Positions 10,825 through 20,933 of a stretch of DNA of 42,651 bases are shown piece after piece. Position numbers and translations under genes: made by a program. How positions within the stretch are numbered: position 1 is the first letter of the stretch; each line of letters begins with the position of its first letter. The stretch covers positions 1 through 42,651 of the forward strand of contig CAVWGP010000009.1 in the NCBI GenBank assembly GCA_963754645.1, written 5' to 3'. This DNA comes from CAVWGP01 sp963754645 (GTDB taxonomy: Bacteria; Pseudomonadota; Alphaproteobacteria; Bin65). The notes below the pieces were generated by a model. It searched no databases. It was not told the DNA's origin and saw only the letters and a program-made list of their open reading frames with translations.

Positions 10825-13800
10825 ATGAATGCTCCGCTGCCCACGCCGCCGCTGCTCGCCGCCGAAAGCGACGGCCTGCATCTGCGGCGCGCTCTGCTTC
10901 GCCTTTATGTCGAGTACTTGCCCCAAAACATCATCGTCGTCTCGGTCTCGGCGGCGGTCATCGGGGCCATTTTGCTGAGCGTCGTTCCGCTTCTTTGGGC
11001 CGCGCCGTGGATCGCGTTTCAGGCCGCGATGTCGATCTATTCCGCCGCCCGCATCGCTGCCGGTCGCCGGCGCCGCGCCCGGCCGGAGCGCGCGATGCGC
11101 GCGACCGTCGAGGAACGGGTGCGGCGCGGCGAGCTCATCGCCGTCTCGACCGCGGCGCTCTCGGGCGCGTCGTGGGGCGCTCTCGTCGCCTACGCACCGT
11201 TCATCTCGGTTGAGGCAGCGGCGGGCTTGATGCTGGCGAGCGGCGGGTTGGCGGCCGGATCGGCCACGACAATGTCCGCGGTGCCGTGGGCGGCGCGCCT
11301 GTTTGCCGGCGGATGCATTCTGCCCACCGCCTTCTACTTGGCCGCCGCCGGCCTCCCCGATAGCCAAGGCCTCTCGATTGTGGCCGTCACCATGCTGCTC
11401 GTGATGCTGAGCGCGACGAGCCGGGTGAACGCGCGGTTCGTGGCCCAAATCGGCTCGGAGCGCTCGGCCAAGCAGCTCCTCGAGACCACCCAGGCCGAAC
11501 GCGAGCGCATCGAGGCGGCGCTCGCCGACTCCGATCTTCGCTCGCAGCGCGAACGGGCGCGGCGCAAGCGCGCCGAGGAGGTCTATCGCAGCCTCTACGA
11601 GAACGCCGTCTTCGGCATCTACCGCGTGTCGGAAGACTTGAAGCCGCTCCGCGTCAACGCCGCGCTCGCCGCCATGCACGGCTATGCGAGCGAGGAAGAG
11701 TTCATGGCGGCGCTCGGCGCCGATATCGGCCGCGAGATCTACGCCGATCCCGGGCGCCGCGACGAGTTCTACCGCCTGCTCCGCGAGAACGGCCGCGTCA
11801 CCAACTTCGTGTCGCAGATGTACCGGCACAAGACGCGCGAGGCGATCTGGGTCGAGGAGAACGGATGGCTGGTACGCGACGCCGACGGGAACGTCGCGTA
11901 CGAAGGCACGACGCTCGACGTGACCGAGCGGGTGTGGGCGATCGGCGTGATCGCCGAAAGCGAAGCCGAGACCAAACGGGCCAAGGAGCGCTACGAGCTC
12001 GCCGTCGAGGCCAGCAGCACCGGCATCTGGTCGTGGGACATGGACGGCGGCACGATCTTTCAAACGCGCGAATGCCGCCAGCTCATCGGCTACGCCGACG
12101 GACCCGAGGCGGAAGAAGGCGTCTATCCCGACACGGAATTCATCCGCGCTATCCATCCGGAAGACGCGATCGCGGCCAAGGGCTTGCTCAAGCGCATCCG
12201 CGGCGCGAATGAAGTCGATGCCGAGCTGCGCCTGCGCTGCGCCGACGGCGCCTTTCGATGGTTCCGCCTGAAGGGCCGCGCGATCCGCGACCAGGATGAC
12301 CGCATCGCGCGCGTCGCGGGGACGCTGACCGACATCGACGCGCGCAAGCGCCAGCAGGCCGAGCTGCGCGCCGTCAAGGAACGGTACGAGCTGGCGGTGG
12401 CCGGCGGCAAGACCGGCATCTGGATTTGGGACTTCGACGCCGCCACGATCTACGAATCGCGCGAGTGCGCCATCTTGAAGGGGCGCCCCGACGATCCCGC
12501 GACGGCCGAGATCGTCCGCAGCGAGGCGGAGTATGAGCGGACGATGCACCCCGACGATATCCATCCGCGCAATCGGTATCGCCGGATCGTGTGCGAGACC
12601 GGCGGCCTCGACGTCGAGCTGCGCTACTTGTGCCGCGACGGCGCGTATCGTTGGTTTCGTCAGATGGGCCGCGCCGTCCGCGGCGCCGACGGCCGCATCC
12701 TTCTCGTCATCGGGTCGCTGACCGACATCGACGAGCGCAAGCGGCAAGCCGACGAGCTGCGCGCCGTCAAGGAACGCTACGAGCTCGCCGTCGCCGGCGG
12801 CCGGACCGGAATCTGGACCTGGGATTTCGATGCCGCCACGCTCTACGAATCGCGCGAATGCGCCATCTTGAAGGGGTTGCCCGACGATCCATCGACCGTC
12901 GAGGTCGTCCACAGCGAGGCGGAATTCGCGCGCATGGTGCATCCCGACGATCTCGTGCCGCCCAACCGGCTGCGCAAGATGGTGCGCGAAACCGGCGCCA
13001 TCAACGTCGAGCTGCGCTATAAGTGCAGCGACGGCCAATACCGCTGGTTCCGCTTGAAGGGCAGGGCGATTTGCGGCGCCGACGGACGCGTTTCGAGCGT
13101 GACAGGCTCGGTAACCGATATCGACGAAAGCAAACGCCAAGCCGCGGATCTGCGAACGGCGAAGGAACGCTACGAGCTCGCGATTGCCGCCAGCGCGACC
13201 GGCATTTGGAGCTGGGATCCGGCGAAGCACCTTATGTTCGAATCGCTCGAATGCCGCCGCCTTCTCGGCTATGCCGGCGGCGAGGCGGAGGTGCCGGACG
13301 CGAATTTCATGGCGGCCGTGCACCCCGACAATTCCGGCCCCGCCGCCGCGATCTTCGATACATTGCGCCGGAGCGGCACGATCGACATCGAGCTCCGGCT
13401 CCGCACTGCCGGCGGCGAGCATCGCTGGTTCCGCATCCGCGGCGAAGCGGTTCGCGACCGCAGCGGCCGAATTGTCCGCGTCATGGGCTCGCTCACCGAC
13501 GTGGACGACAAGGTCCGCGCATCCCGCGCGCTCGAAATCGCGCTTAAGGCGGCCAAGGCCTCGGAGCGCGCCAAGTCCGAATTCCTGGCGACGATGAGCC
13601 ACGAGATCCGCACGCCGATGAACGGCATCATCGGCATGGCCGATGCGCTGCTCGACACGCCGCTCGCCCGGGAGCAGCGTCGCATGTCGGCGACGATCCG
13701 CGAATCCGGCGAATCGCTGCTTCGCATCATCAACGACGTGCTCGATATCTCGAAGTTCGAGGCCGGCGGCGTGGCGCTCGAGACGGCGCCGTTCGATCTT

Positions 13801-15131
13801 CAGCCGCTGCTGGGATTCGCCGTCGATGTCGTGGCGCGCGACGCGCGCTCGAAGGGCATTCGGATCGAAGGCCGGCTCGAACTCGGCCCTGCCGCGGCAC
13901 GTGCTCGGCGACCGCGCGCGGTTGCGCCAGGTCCTGCTCAACCTTCTCACCAATGCGGTCAAGTTCACCGAGCGCGGCTCGGTCACGGTCGCCGTCGACC
14001 TTGTCGCGGCGCAGGGCGGCGCGGCGACGATCGCATTCAGCGTCGCCGATACCGGCATCGGCATTCCGGCGTCGATTCTGCCGCGGCTGTTCGGCGATTT
14101 CGTGCAGGCCGACGCCTCGATCGCGCGCCGCTACGGCGGCACCGGGCTGGGGTTGGCGATCTCGAAGCGCATCGTCGAGAAAATGGGCGGCACGATCGCG
14201 GTCGAGAGCCGCGAGGGCGCGGGCTCGACCTTCACGGCGACGGTGACCCTGCCGATCGTCGCCGAGAACGCCCGCGAATCCCGGACCGAAGCGGAGATTG
14301 CCGAGATCGAGACGATCGAGGCGCTCGGCGAGCTCGACCCGCCGGCGCGAAGTCTTGCTCGTCGAGGACAACGCCACCAACCAGCAGGTGGTGCGCACGA
14401 TCGTCGGCGGCATCGGCGGCGTCCGGCTCGATTTCGCCGAGGACGGTGGAAAAGCGGTCGAGGCCGCGGCGGCGGGCCGCTACGACCTTGTGCTCATGGA
14501 TTTGCACCTTCCCGCCATGGACGGTTTCGAGGCGGCGCGCGCCATCCGCGCCCAGGGTGGCTGGGCGGCCACGGTCCCGATCGTGGCACTCACCGCCGAT
14601 GCCTTCGCCGGCAACGACGAGCGCTGCCGCGCCGCCGGCATGAACGACCGCCTCGAAAAGCCGTTCCGGCGCCGCGAGTTCATCGCCATGCTCGGGCGAT
14701 ATCTGGCGCCGCGGCGGGCTATTCCGCGCGGCGGCAACGGCGCCGGCGCCGCAAGGCAAGCCGCAAGCCAAGACGATGCCGTGCTCGATGCGGCGGTCTT
14801 TCGCTCGCTCGCGGACGATGTCGGCGAGGCGGCGCGCGCCACCATCGCCGGCATATTCCTGAGCCAGCTTTCCGAGACCGTCGCGTCGCTGCGGCGCGGC
14901 AACGATACGGCCCCGAGCCGGGAATTGCTGCGGCTCGTGCACTCGCTGAAATCTTCGGCGGCGACGCTGGGGACCATGGTGCTGTCGCGCCACGCGGCGG
15001 CGATGGAGGCGGCGATGATGAACGGCGCCGCCCGGCACGCCGCCGCCGATATCGAAAGTCTCGCCGCGATCGCGGCGGAAACGCGCAAGGCCCTGGCGGC
15101 GCAATTCCCGACGGTGATTGCCGCGGAATAA
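10825..15131 (+). CDS. Hybrid sensor histidine kinase, membrane-bound, five PAS domains, receiver and HPt (two frameshifts)
   Basis: A giant phosphorelay kinase of about 1435 residues when two frameshifts are bridged. Residues 1-220 hold several hydrophobic spans, then a coiled coil. A first PAS (about 255-375) is followed by four tandem PAS/PAC units of 130-132 residues, each opening with KERYELA and containing GIW.WD. Next come the dimerisation helix with phospho-acceptor His926 in SHEIRTPMNG, an ATPase domain (NLLTNAVKFTERG, DTGIGIP, GGTGLGLAISK), a receiver (VLLVEDNATNQ, LVLMDLHLPAMDG, EKPF) and a C-terminal HPt helix with LVHSLKSSAATLG. The frame changes by one base near 13890 (before the ATPase N box) and again near 14345 (before the receiver). 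Both joins are smooth, so either sequencing errors or recent lesions explain them. The signal sensed is unknown. The adjacent lone receiver may take part in the relay. Confidence 0.88.
11980..13550 (+). repeat. Four tandem PAS/PAC-encoding units inside the hybrid kinase gene
   Basis: Units start at about 11980, 12370, 12763 and 13159, spaced 390, 393 and 396 nt. Each encodes KERYELA, GIW.WD, an HPDD/HPED segment, a RWFR segment and an SLTDID-type PAC end. The second and third units share roughly two thirds of their residues, including long identical stretches such as ESRECAILKG, pointing to internal duplication. Confidence 0.8.
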
Positions 15132-15302
15132 ACTCGGCGCGGGCGTATCCTAGGGAATTCGGTCGATTGCTTCTTTATCGAGCGCGCTGAGATCGTTTCT
15201 CCATTGATATGGACCCCATTTCAGCGCCGACATACGCTATCGGTTCGTGCGCGCACGACGCGTATCCAATCCAACATCGGTCAACATTTCTGGTCGGTGG
15301 TA

Positions 15303-16221
15303 TTAACGCTTGTCGTCGTCGTCGCGGTTGGTGTCGCGCGGCGGAGACGGTTCCGGGTTGCGCTCGGCGCGCAAGAAGGCCGGCGGATCGAAGCCTTCGT
15401 CTTCCACCGGCCGGGGCTGGCGTGCCTGCTGATGCCGCGCCGGGCCGCGCTCGCGATCCGGTCCGCGCTCGCGATCCGGTCCGCGATCCCGATCCGGTCC
15501 CCGATCCCGATCCTGTCCGCGGTCGCGCTCCGGCGCCCGGTCGCGCCCTTCGCGATTGTCGCGCATGTCGCGATCGTCGCGTCCTTCGTTGACGTTGCGA
15601 TCGCGGTCGCCGCCGTTCGGCCGGTCGCGAAAGCGCCGGTTGAAGCGGTCGCGGCCCTGTCCTTGATTCTGCCCCTGGCCTTGACGATAGCCAGGCTGCG
15701 GCGGGCCGTCTTGCTGGCCGCCATCGTGATCGCCTTGCATCGGCGGCGACGGTTGCGAAGCGTTGGGCGAGGGTGCGCCGCCCATGGCGCCATCATCGCC
15801 TGCAAGCGAACCATTTAAATTCATCGCCGCCGGCTGCGGCGCGCCATCGGCCATCATTTGGTCGCCCTGCTGCGCGCCGTAATTGCCGCCGTCCATCGAA
15901 CATCTCGCCGTCGCCGCGGTCGCCCGTCTGCTCCAGCGGACCCGAGCTTGCCAGGATATGGCGGTAGTAGTGATCGGCATGCTGGAAATAATTTTCCGAC
16001 ATGATGCGGTCGCCCGAGGACGCGGCGTCGCGGCCGAGCCCGAGATAGCGCTCATAAAGCTGGTGCGCGGTGCCGCGCAGGCGCAGGCCAGGCCCGTTGC
16101 TGTCGAACGATTGGTTGCGGCCACCGCCATGGCTTGGCTTACGATGCTGCTGTTGGTGGTGGTGTGGTCCCCGTCCGCGTCGGCGCATCTGCTGTCCTTG
16201 TTTGAATGAGCCTGAATTCAT
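15303..16221 (-). CDS. DUF4167 family protein, low-complexity C-terminus (one frameshift)
   Basis: The N-terminal ~75 residues match DUF4167, nearly universal in Alphaproteobacteria: MRRRGRGPHHHQQQHRK, then FDSNGPGLRLRGTAHQLYER and DAASSGDRIMSENYFQHADH. The rest is disordered, rich in Gly, Asn, Asp, Arg and Pro, ending in a charged DDDDKR tail. Positively charged and disordered, it may bind RNA, but the family has no established role. Start at 16221 is supported by AGGGA five bases upstream. The frame changes near 15895; 919 nt equals 306 codons plus one base. It is followed by the convergent kinase gene end. Confidence 0.85.
15446..15535 (-). repeat. 18-bp tandem repeat encoding GPDRER/GPDRDR units
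   Basis: Five consecutive 18-bp units start at 15446, 15464, 15482, 15500 and 15518. The first two are identical and the others diverge by a few bases. They encode six-residue units alternating Asp and Arg in the disordered tail of the DUF4167 protein. The unit number is likely to vary between strains by slippage. Confidence 0.85.
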
Positions 16222-16592
16222 CTGGTCCCTGTGCCTGCTAGCATTGTTTTGAAGCCGAAGCGCTGTGGACCACAAACTCCGACACGCCCGAATTGCGAGC
16301 CGATTTCGTTGCGTCCAGCAGCCGTTGATCGTGTGCGTTGCGTATGGTCGTGGCGTTGTTGTTGGCCAAGCCCTTGGCACAATCGCATCTGGCACCAGTG
16401 GCCGCATCGCGGCCTGATCGGGCGGTGCCAATTCATCAAGGGCTGTCTGTTATTTAGCAAATCACAGAGGCGTTTACCAGTGCTTACCCCAGGCCTTGTG
16501 GAGCGCACCGTGGAAACCCCGAAATCGAATTTAAATATTTGATATATAATGATTTATTGACGAAGAAAGGCGCCTGGCCAAAAAATATTGCG
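16222..16592. other. 371-bp intergenic region, AT-rich at one end
   Basis: No gene is supported here. The stretch is poorer in GC than its surroundings, with an AT-rich block at about 16525-16575 that includes TATAAT at 16545-16550, next to the methyltransferase gene end. It presumably holds the promoter for the DUF4167 gene on the minus strand and the end of the methyltransferase transcript. Confidence 0.5.
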
Positions 16593-17888
16593 CTAGATGC
16601 CGCGGGTAAAGACGGCGGCGAGTTCCAGATGCGGCGACCAGAGGAATTGATCGACCGGTACCAGGCGTTCGAGCGTATAACCGCCGGCGAGTAACATTTC
16701 GGCATCGCGGGCGAAGGTCGCCGCGTTGCACGACACGGCGATAATCGTCGTCACGCTCAATTCGGCAAGCAGCGCCGCTTGCGCCTTGGCGCCGGCGCGC
16801 GGCGGATCGAAGATCACGGCATCGAAGCGGCCGAGCGCCGCGAGATCGAGCGGGCGCTTTTCGAGGTCGCGGATTTCGGTCGTCACGCCCGGCAGCATCG
16901 CGGCGTGCGCGGCGGCGGCGAGGGCGTTGATCTCCGGCTTGCCCCGGTCCACGGCGTAGACCTTGGTTCCTGCCTTGGCGAGCGGCAAGCTGAACGTGCC
17001 GAGGCCGGCATAGAGATCGGCAACAAGGCCGCCGGCCGGTGCCGCGGCGCGCACGACATCGAGCAGGGCGGCCTCGCCTTCCGCCGTCGCCTGAATGAAC
17101 GCGCCCGGCGGCATCGCCACGGTGACGCCGCCGAACGCCATGCGCACGGGCCGCTCCTCGACCGTGATTTCGGCGCCTGGGCGTTTGGGATAGCCGCGCG
17201 CGATGCGGGCCACGTCGTGTTCGTCGGCAAAGCGCGCCAGGCGCTCGCGCCGGCCGGCGCCGATTTCGATCGCGGTGACGAGCAGCATATCGACGCCGCT
17301 ATCGGTGTCGGTCAGCTTGATTTCGGCGCTGTCGCCGGGCACGGTCAGCGCCGCGAGCAACGCGCGCAGCGGCTCCAGCAGCGCCGCGAGGCGCGGCCGC
17401 AGCACGGGGCATTCGGCGAGATCGACGATGCGATGGGTCTGCCGCGCATTGAAGCCGAGCACGAGGCCGTCCTTGCGCCGCGAGGCGGAGAAATCGGCGC
17501 GCCGCCGGCTGCCCGGCGGCGAGATGACGGCCGGCTCGATCGTGTCCGCCGGAACGCCGTGGCGCTCCAAGGTCGCGCGCAATTGCGCCAGCTTCCATTC
17601 GGCGTAGCTGGCGGCATCGAGATGTTGCAGCGCGCAGCCGCCGCAGCCGGCGCCCGGCCGGTCGCCGAAGTGGCGGCAGGGCGGCGTGGCGCGGCCCGGC
17701 CCGGCCTCGAGCACGGCAAGGATGCGGCCGCTCAAGCGATCCTCGCTGTCGCGCGCGAGGCGCACGCGCAGGCGGTCGCCGGCGGCGGCGAAGGGCACAT
17801 AGACCCGCTCGCCCTCGAACGCGCCGATCCCGTCGCCGCGCCCGCCCAGGGTTTCGATGGTCAGCTCGACATCGGCGTGTTGGGACAT
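16593..17888 (-). CDS. TRAM-domain class I SAM-dependent RNA methyltransferase (RlmD/RumA family)
   Basis: A 431-residue enzyme of the family that makes 5-methyluridine in RNA. It has an N-terminal TRAM domain (about 1-60), an iron-sulphur cysteine set (C71, C82, C85 in CRHFGDRPGAGCGGC, and a Cys in AECPVLRP near 160), a SAM-binding loop DLYAGLGTFSLPLA, the FDPPRAG motif and the catalytic Cys in SCNAATFARD. Start ATG at 17888 (MSQHADVE) is preferred over upstream codons that lie inside an intergenic repeat. It follows tlyA on the same strand by 104 bp. Whether it modifies 23S rRNA U1939 or another site is not decided by the sequence. Confidence 0.88.
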   Translation of the reverse strand: MSQHADVELTIETLGGRGDGIGAFEGERVYVPFAAAGDRLRVRLARDSEDRLSGRILAVLEAGPGRATPPCRHFGDRPGAGCGGCALQHLDAASYAEWKLAQLRATLERHGVPADTIEPAVISPPGSRRRADFSASRRKDGLVLGFNARQTHRIVDLAECPVLRPRLAALLEPLRALLAALTVPGDSAEIKLTDTDSGVDMLLVTAIEIGAGRRERLARFADEHDVARIARGYPKRPGAEITVEERPVRMAFGGVTVAMPPGAFIQATAEGEAALLDVVRAAAPAGGLVADLYAGLGTFSLPLAKAGTKVYAVDRGKPEINALAAAAHAAMLPGVTTEIRDLEKRPLDLAALGRFDAVIFDPPRAGAKAQAALLAELSVTTIIAVSCNAATFARDAEMLLAGGYTLERLVPVDQFLWSPHLELAAVFTRGI

Positions 17889-17902
17889 CGACGTGAGTTT
17901 AA

Positions 17903-17992
17903 CCACGGAGGCACGGAGAAATGGAGAAGATAATGAGCGCGCCGCTTGTCGCGCCCAGTTCGTCCTTCTCCGTGTCTCCGTGTCTCCGTGTT
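17903..17992. repeat. Inverted-repeat element with short direct repeats (ACGGAG type)
   Basis: The left arm at 17903-17930 contains CCACGGAGGCACGGAGAAAT. The right arm at 17965-17992 contains its complement with three CTCCGTGT units (period 8). The element fills the spacer between tlyA and the methyltransferase gene and abuts the tlyA stop codon. Similar CACGGAG-type intergenic repeats are scattered in many bacterial genomes. It may act as a transcript-end hairpin. Confidence 0.75.
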
Positions 17993-18784
17993 TCACTTGC
18001 CTTTGCGCGCCGCGATCAGGAACTCCTTGTTGCCTTCCGGTCCCGTAATCGGGCTGGTGTCGAGGCCGAGCACGGTCCAGCCCGCTTCTTTTTCAAGCCA
18101 GCGCCGCACCGCCGCGCACACGTCGTCATGCACCGCCGGATCGCGCACCACGCCGCCCTTGCCCACCTTGTCCGGGCTGGCCTCGAATTGCGGCTTGATG
18201 AGCGCAACAAGCCGCGCGCCGGGCTTGGCCAGGGCGAGCGATGCCGGCAGCACGGTGGCGAGGCCGATAAAACTCGCATCGCAGACCACGAGGTCGATCG
18301 GCTCGGGAATTTGCGCGCCCGTCAAGCGGCGCGCATTGGTCTTCTCCAAGACGACGACGCGCGGATCGTTGCGCAATTTCCAATGCAACTGGCCGTGGCC
18401 GACATCGACGGCATAGACCTTGGCCGCGCCGCGCTGCAGCAGCACGTCGGTGAAGCCGCCGGTCGAGGCGCCGATATCGAGGCAAACCAGCTTGGCGGGA
18501 TCGAGCGCGAACGCATCGAGCGCGTGCGCGAGCTTGACGCCGCCGCGCGACGCCCAGGGATGCTCCTTGCCTTTAACAGCAAGCGGCGAGTCGGCGGCGA
18601 GCAGCGCGCCCGGCTTGTCGATGCGCCGCGTCGCGCTGAAAACCGCGCCGGCCATGATCAGCGCCCGCGCCTTCGCCTCGCTCTCCGCCAGGCCGCGCTC
18701 GACGAGCAGCCGGTCGGCGCGGATTTTTCCGGCGGCGGTTCGCTTTTTGCGCTCCGCATGCGATGTCAAATCGGCCATTTCCAT
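17993..18784 (-). CDS. tlyA: TlyA family rRNA 2'-O-methyltransferase
   Basis: A 263-residue protein with an N-terminal S4 RNA-binding domain (RADRLLVERGLAESEAKARA) and a Rossmann methyltransferase domain (LDIGASTGGFTDVLLQRGA, VYAVDVGHGQLHWKL, and D and K residues typical of 2'-O-methylation such as DASFIGL and LIKPQFE). TlyA methylates 16S and/or 23S rRNA cytidines; older annotations call it hemolysin. The start at 18784 (MEMADL) is followed six bases on by a second possible ATG at 18778. It diverges from the nucleotidyltransferase gene by 14 bp. Here it does not sit next to dxs, its usual neighbour in many bacteria. Confidence 0.9.
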   Translation of the reverse strand: MEMADLTSHAERKKRTAAGKIRADRLLVERGLAESEAKARALIMAGAVFSATRRIDKPGALLAADSPLAVKGKEHPWASRGGVKLAHALDAFALDPAKLVCLDIGASTGGFTDVLLQRGAAKVYAVDVGHGQLHWKLRNDPRVVVLEKTNARRLTGAQIPEPIDLVVCDASFIGLATVLPASLALAKPGARLVALIKPQFEASPDKVGKGGVVRDPAVHDDVCAAVRRWLEKEAGWTVLGLDTSPITGPEGNKEFLIAARKGK

Positions 18785-18798
18785 GCTATTGTTTTCGA

Positions 18799-19119
18799 AT
18801 GGATTCGGTCTTGAAAGACGCTCTTTCCGACTACCGGCGCGATCTCGTCGCACTTTACGGTCCGCGGCTGCGCGAAATTATCCTGTTCGGTTCGCATGCG
18901 CGCGGCGCGGCCGGCCCGGATTCGGATGTCGATGTCCTGGTGGTCTTGGATGGGGAATTCGATCCTTACGAGGAGATCGAGCGCACATCTGAAGTCACCC
19001 ACCGATACCTCCTGGAGCGCGACCTGCTGATTTCGCGCAAATTCGCGACGATGGACGAAATTGTCCAGGCAAGTTCCGAATTCTACCGGAATGTGAAAAA
19101 GGAAGGACAGCGCGTGTGA
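18799..19119 (+). CDS. MNT-domain nucleotidyltransferase (antitoxin of an MNT/HEPN pair)
   Basis: A 106-residue minimal nucleotidyltransferase with the pol-beta motif GS-x10-DxD: Gly31-Ser32 in FGSHARGAAGPDSDVDVLVV and Asp43/Asp45. Proteins of this type pair with HEPN RNases and silence them by adding AMP residues near the active site (MntA/HepT, type VII systems), though this branch has not been tested. The ATG at 18799 lies in a tight divergent spacer with tlyA, and the stop overlaps the HEPN start by four bases (GTGA), the usual layout of the module. Confidence 0.85.
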   Translation: MDSVLKDALSDYRRDLVALYGPRLREIILFGSHARGAAGPDSDVDVLVVLDGEFDPYEEIERTSEVTHRYLLERDLLISRKFATMDEIVQASSEFYRNVKKEGQRV

Positions 19120-19502
19120 ACGCCACCGCCGCGGCGTACTTGGTCAAGGCAGAGGAGGCACTGGCCGCGGCGGCGGACAATTTGGCACGGCATCCGGATA
19201 CGGCAATCAATCGAGCTTACTACGCAATGTTCTATGCCGCTAAGGCGCTGTTGGCCGAACGCGGCCGGGACACGAAAACACATCGAGGAACGATTTCCCA
19301 ATTTGCCGATTGCGCGCGCCGCTAATCGGGCCTTCCGGCCGCACTATCGCGATGGTTAGCCGACGCGGCTGAACTGCGCGAGATCGCCGACTACGGCTTG
19401 AAAGAGCGACCATCCGGCAAAGCCCCTGCCGTTCAATTCGAGCGCGCGTCCGAGCTCGTGCGACAAATCAAGAATGCGATTGGGCCAACCGACAGCTCGT
19501 AA
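19116..19502 (+). pseudogene. HEPN-domain toxin, interrupted by an in-frame stop
   Basis: The GTG at 19116 opens a HEPN protein (NRAYYAMFYAAKALLAERG, then R51-x4-H56 in RDTKTH, the HEPN catalytic pattern). Translation stops at TAA 19323 after 69 residues, yet the same frame goes on with the family's missing half (SGLPAALSRWLADAAELREI, ADYGLKERP) to TAA 19500-19502. Ignoring the stop gives 128 residues, the normal HEPN length, and the stop falls where the family has a small polar residue. Hence this is either a nonsense mutation or two compensating indels near 19310-19325. The catalytic motif lies before the stop, but the C-terminal helices are lost. It overlaps the MNT gene. Confidence 0.75.
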
Positions 19503-19533
19503 CCGCCGGATCGCGATCGATTCGAACTCGCCA

Positions 19534-20919
19534 TCACGCCGCCGCACTCGGCCCAACGGTCGACACAGCGCTCCGCGCCAGCCGATAGTGCCGCGCGGTC
19601 AGCAGGATCGCCGCCGCGGCGAGGCCGGCGCTGAGGCCGATCCAGACGCCCACGGCGCCGGCGCCGCCGGCGATGCCGAGCGCGTAAGCCAAGCTGAAAC
19701 CGACCAGCCAATAGGAGCAGGCGGCGATCAGCATCGGCGCGCGCGTGTCGTTGCGGCCGCGCAGCGCGCCGGCGGCGATCGCCTGGGCGCCGTCGAAAAT
19801 CTGGAACAGCGCCGCGCATAGCAGCAAGGTCGCGGTCAGGGCCACGACGGCGGGGCCTTCGCCCTTGGTCACGTCGATGAATATGCGCGGCAGATCGTGC
19901 CGGAACGCTCCCACCAGCAGCGCCATGCAGGCCATGAAGCCGATGCCGAGGCCGAGCGCGGCATAGCCGGCGCGGCGCGCGCCCGCCTCGTCGCGCCGGC
20001 CGACCGCGTGGCCGACGCGGACCGTCGCCGCCTGGGCGATGCCGAACGGCACCATGAAGGTGAGCGACGCGATCTGCACCGCGATCTGGTGCGAGGCCAG
20101 CGGCACCGTGCCAAGCCAGCCGGTGAGCACCACGGCGGCGACGAAGACGCCGGCTTCCAACAGCAGCATGGCCGAGATCGGCAAGCCGAGACGGAAGATC
20201 GCGGCGAGGCGCCGCCAATCGGCGCGCCAGAAGCGGCCGAGCACGTGGTAGCGCCGGAACGGGCGCAGCCACAACACGACCGCGAGTTGCGCCGCCAGCA
20301 TCGCGAATTGCACCGCGGTCGTGGCGAGACCCGCGCCGGCCATGCCCATCGCCGGCAGGCCGAACTTGCCGAACACGAAAATCCACACCAGCAGCGCATT
20401 GAGCGGAATGCCGGCGAGCATGATCCACATCGCCGAGCGTGGCCGGTTGAGGGCCGAGATGAAATTGCGCAGCACGATGAGCCACAGCGCCGGCACGGTG
20501 CACCACAGCAGCGTGTCGAGATATTGCCCGGCCATGACGGCGAGCTTCGGGTTTTGATCGAGCGCCACGAGAATCGGCACGCCATAGGCCTGCGCGGTGC
20601 TGAACGGCACGCCGACGATGAGCGCGGCCCACAATCCTTGGCGGATGACGCGGCGCAGCCCGCGCGGATCGCGCGCGCCGAACGCCTGGGCGGCGAGCGG
20701 CGCCGTCGCGGTCACGATGCCCATGCCGCAAATGAAAACGACGAAATAGAAATTCATGCCGAGCGAGGCCGCCGCCACGGCGTCCTCGCCGAGCCGGCCG
20801 AGCATCAGCACGTCGGTCGTCAGCATCGCGATCTGGCCGAGCTGGGTCAGCGCCATCGGCAGCGCGAGCCTCGCGGTCGCGACGATTTCGGCGCGCCACG
20901 GCGCCGCGCGGTGCGGCAC
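19534..20919 (-). CDS. MATE family multidrug efflux transporter (NorM-like)
   Basis: A 461-residue membrane protein with twelve hydrophobic spans in two similar halves, beginning ARLALPMALTQLGQIAMLTT and LMLGRLGEDAVAAASLG, as in NorM-type sodium or proton antiporters that expel cationic drugs. Length is standard and no break is seen. It lies 14 bp downstream of the pirin gene on the same strand, so the two are probably co-transcribed. The substrate range is unknown. Confidence 0.92.
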   Translation of the reverse strand: MPHRAAPWRAEIVATARLALPMALTQLGQIAMLTTDVLMLGRLGEDAVAAASLGMNFYFVVFICGMGIVTATAPLAAQAFGARDPRGLRRVIRQGLWAALIVGVPFSTAQAYGVPILVALDQNPKLAVMAGQYLDTLLWCTVPALWLIVLRNFISALNRPRSAMWIMLAGIPLNALLVWIFVFGKFGLPAMGMAGAGLATTAVQFAMLAAQLAVVLWLRPFRRYHVLGRFWRADWRRLAAIFRLGLPISAMLLLEAGVFVAAVVLTGWLGTVPLASHQIAVQIASLTFMVPFGIAQAATVRVGHAVGRRDEAGARRAGYAALGLGIGFMACMALLVGAFRHDLPRIFIDVTKGEGPAVVALTATLLLCAALFQIFDGAQAIAAGALRGRNDTRAPMLIAACSYWLVGFSLAYALGIAGGAGAVGVWIGLSAGLAAAAILLTARHYRLARSAVSTVGPSAAA

Positions 20920-20933
20920 GGCTGGGTTCCGCC

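Noticed and set aside
10750..14064. A very long open frame on the minus strand opposite the hybrid kinase (about 1100 codons)
   Set aside because: High GC and the repeated PAS coding on the other strand keep antisense frames open. The translated product has no domain structure, while the plus strand shows conserved motifs throughout.
15132..15302. Short plus-strand frame after the hybrid kinase
   Set aside because: No recognisable motif, no convincing ribosome site, and it runs into the antisense of the DUF4167 repeat region.
15446..15535. CRISPR-like array
   Set aside because: Units are 18 bp, contiguous without spacers, and lie in frame in the DUF4167 gene.
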